From Lucinisca nassula (lineage: Eukaryota; Mollusca; Bivalvia; Lucinida; Lucinidae), in assembly GCA_963580285.1 (NCBI GenBank), contig OY757012.1:172877994-172941993 (forward strand): a stretch of 64,000 nucleotides of DNA, written 5' to 3'. The first letter of the stretch is position 1; every line of letters starts with the position of its first letter. Below the pieces are notes generated by a model, which saw only the letters and a program-made list of their open reading frames with translations, was not told the DNA's origin and did not search any database. This document shows positions 62,871 through 64,000 of this stretch, in pieces. A program made the position numbers and the translations under genes.

Positions 62871-63213
62871 CCTGAATAGTATTGCAGGGGACGTAAAACA
62901 TCAAATCAAACAAACATAGCCACACCGGTGAGAGACTTAATGAATAAGAATGAGAGCTCTTATTAACTAGGCCGCAGAGGCCCGTTCCATTTTAATAGAA
63001 TGACTGCAAATAGCCATTTTCACGTTTTCTGGCTATTTGCAGTTGATCGCAAATAGCCATTTTAACGTTTTTTGGCTATCTGCAGTTGACTGCAAATAGC
63101 CATTTTAACGTTTTTTGGCTATCTGCAGTTGACTGCAAATAGCCATTTTAACGTTTTTTTTGGCTATTTGCAGTTGACTGCAAATAGCCACTCCGAAATT
63201 AATTATTAAGCGG

Positions 63214-63904
63214 CAAAAGGGTCAATCAGGCAAAACCTGGAACACAAAGAACACTGAAAATTTCAGACAGTGAAAGAAGAAAAAGGTTTAGTGAAAAGGG
63301 GATACACACTTACAAAAAAAAACCAGCACGTGCATCCCCACAAACAAAACAAATATTATGGCTTCCTATATTAAGACCACCTTTGGGACTGTTCAAAAAT
63401 TTCATTTAAGATCACTTTTGAACAGTCCAAAAGGGGGTCTTGCACTAGAGCACACTGGATATAGAAAACACAAATATATATATGTAACCTTCTTAATATG
63501 CTTTTAAAAGCACATTTGTTTTCAATTGTAGGTGATCTTAATAGCCGCATTTCATTGTATAAGGCAAACTGGTAAGGAACGACCGCATTGGGACGCTCAG
63601 CAAATGGCAAAGATAAACAAGGACAATATAGGGCTTCTTCACCCTCAGTTCGAGCTTCGACTCATGATAATACATGGAAACATAATAATACATGAAAACA
63701 TGATAAAACGTAAATCCGAGAGTAACTTACAAAGGAAACTGTATATATGATGTAAAACAATCATGAATAAAACTTGCGAACTCAACAACGATGTGACATC
63801 ACCTCCAATTTATTGAAAATGTAATATTTTATAGATATTATTTCGGCGGATTCGGCTTAGATGCAAAGACAGCAACGATAGCCACTCCGGGGTTCAACGT
63901 CGCC
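63214..63904. other. No gene recognised
   Basis: A short inverted pair GACCACCTTTGGGACTGTTC / GAACAGTCCAAAAGGGGGTC lies at 63376-63440. No ORF of note. Confidence 0.4.
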
Positions 63905-64000
63905 AAAACATCGCCTATATAATTCTACCCCCTCCCCCCCCCCACACACTTTTATGTAGTGAAACAAGGGTTTTAAGACTGTAAACTCTGCTCTAAAATA
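63905..64000 (+). mobile_element. MITE group A, cut by window end
   Basis: AACATCGCCTATATAATTCT, CACTTTTATGTAGTGAAACA, CTCTGCTCTAAAATA: left third of an A copy. Confidence 0.7.

Larger units (their letters stand above)
60241..63213. mobile_element. Foldback-like composite with arrayed terminal repeats
   Basis: Left end 60246-60362 holds two units, and right end 62999-63195 four inverted units, of GGCTATTTGCAGTCAACTGC plus AAATAGCC, spaced by AAAAAACGTTAAAAT. Outside both arrays lies AATTAATT; inside both, AGTCATTCTAT. The interior is about 2.5 kb of SINEs and tandem repeats without a transposase. Architecture resembles foldback-type elements; the family is unassigned. Confidence 0.65.

Overview
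This is eukaryotic genomic DNA, most probably from a bivalve mollusc. The evidence is one spliced neuroendocrine gene of the protostome glycoprotein-hormone alpha-2 type, reverse-transcriptase and SINE families of marine-invertebrate style, and a very high density of short hairpin transposons. The species is an inference. There is no bacterial operon, CRISPR array or rRNA gene, and no intact virus.

Host genes. One gene could be built end to end on the minus strand. It encodes GPA2, the thyrostimulin alpha subunit, in three coding exons at 47245-47050, 38521-38346 and 27856-27767. Splice sites are canonical, phases agree (1, then 0) and the joined frame is 153 codons plus stop. Its introns (8.5 and 10.5 kb) are almost entirely repeats. 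A TATA box lies just upstream of exon 1. About 375 bp away a second TATA box faces the other way, followed by a possible first exon (47830-47898, plus strand) of an unidentified gene, which suggests a divergent promoter.

Repeats. The rest is layered mobile DNA. (1) About 40 full or partial copies of two roughly 270-bp hairpin MITE groups, here called A and B, share a central palindrome but have different termini. (2) A reverse-transcriptase element (GTNCAP / RYLDD type, probably Penelope-like) is decayed at 8690-13320 and 54040-56140, and about 15 copies of its 3' end are scattered around. (3) A LINE with a PHD-like zinc finger (11086-12914) sits inside the first RT copy. (4) Small elements carry hammerhead-ribozyme cores, some with clear target-site duplications. 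(5) There are 205-bp piggyBac-like MITEs flanked by TTAA. (6) There are several tRNA-derived SINE families. (7) A foldback-like composite with arrayed terminal repeats lies at 60241-63213. (8) Decayed tandem arrays with a period near 400 bp lie at 1-1560, 4590-5300, 41800-43330 and 56950-58430.

Layout. 1-8.2 kb: decayed arrays, an inverted-repeat element, MITEs. 8.2-13.6 kb: nested RT element with LINE and hammerhead insertions. 13.6-27.7 kb: MITEs, SINEs, long hairpins. 27.7-47.3 kb: GPA2. 47.3-48 kb: divergent promoter region. 48-60 kb: RT-element copies, hammerhead element, tandem array. 60-63.2 kb: foldback-like composite. The most unusual signals are the hammerhead elements, the shared hairpin core with arm-matched substitutions, and the nested insertion pile at 28262-29405. 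The reading is by eye, so repeat boundaries are approximate unless a target duplication is stated.
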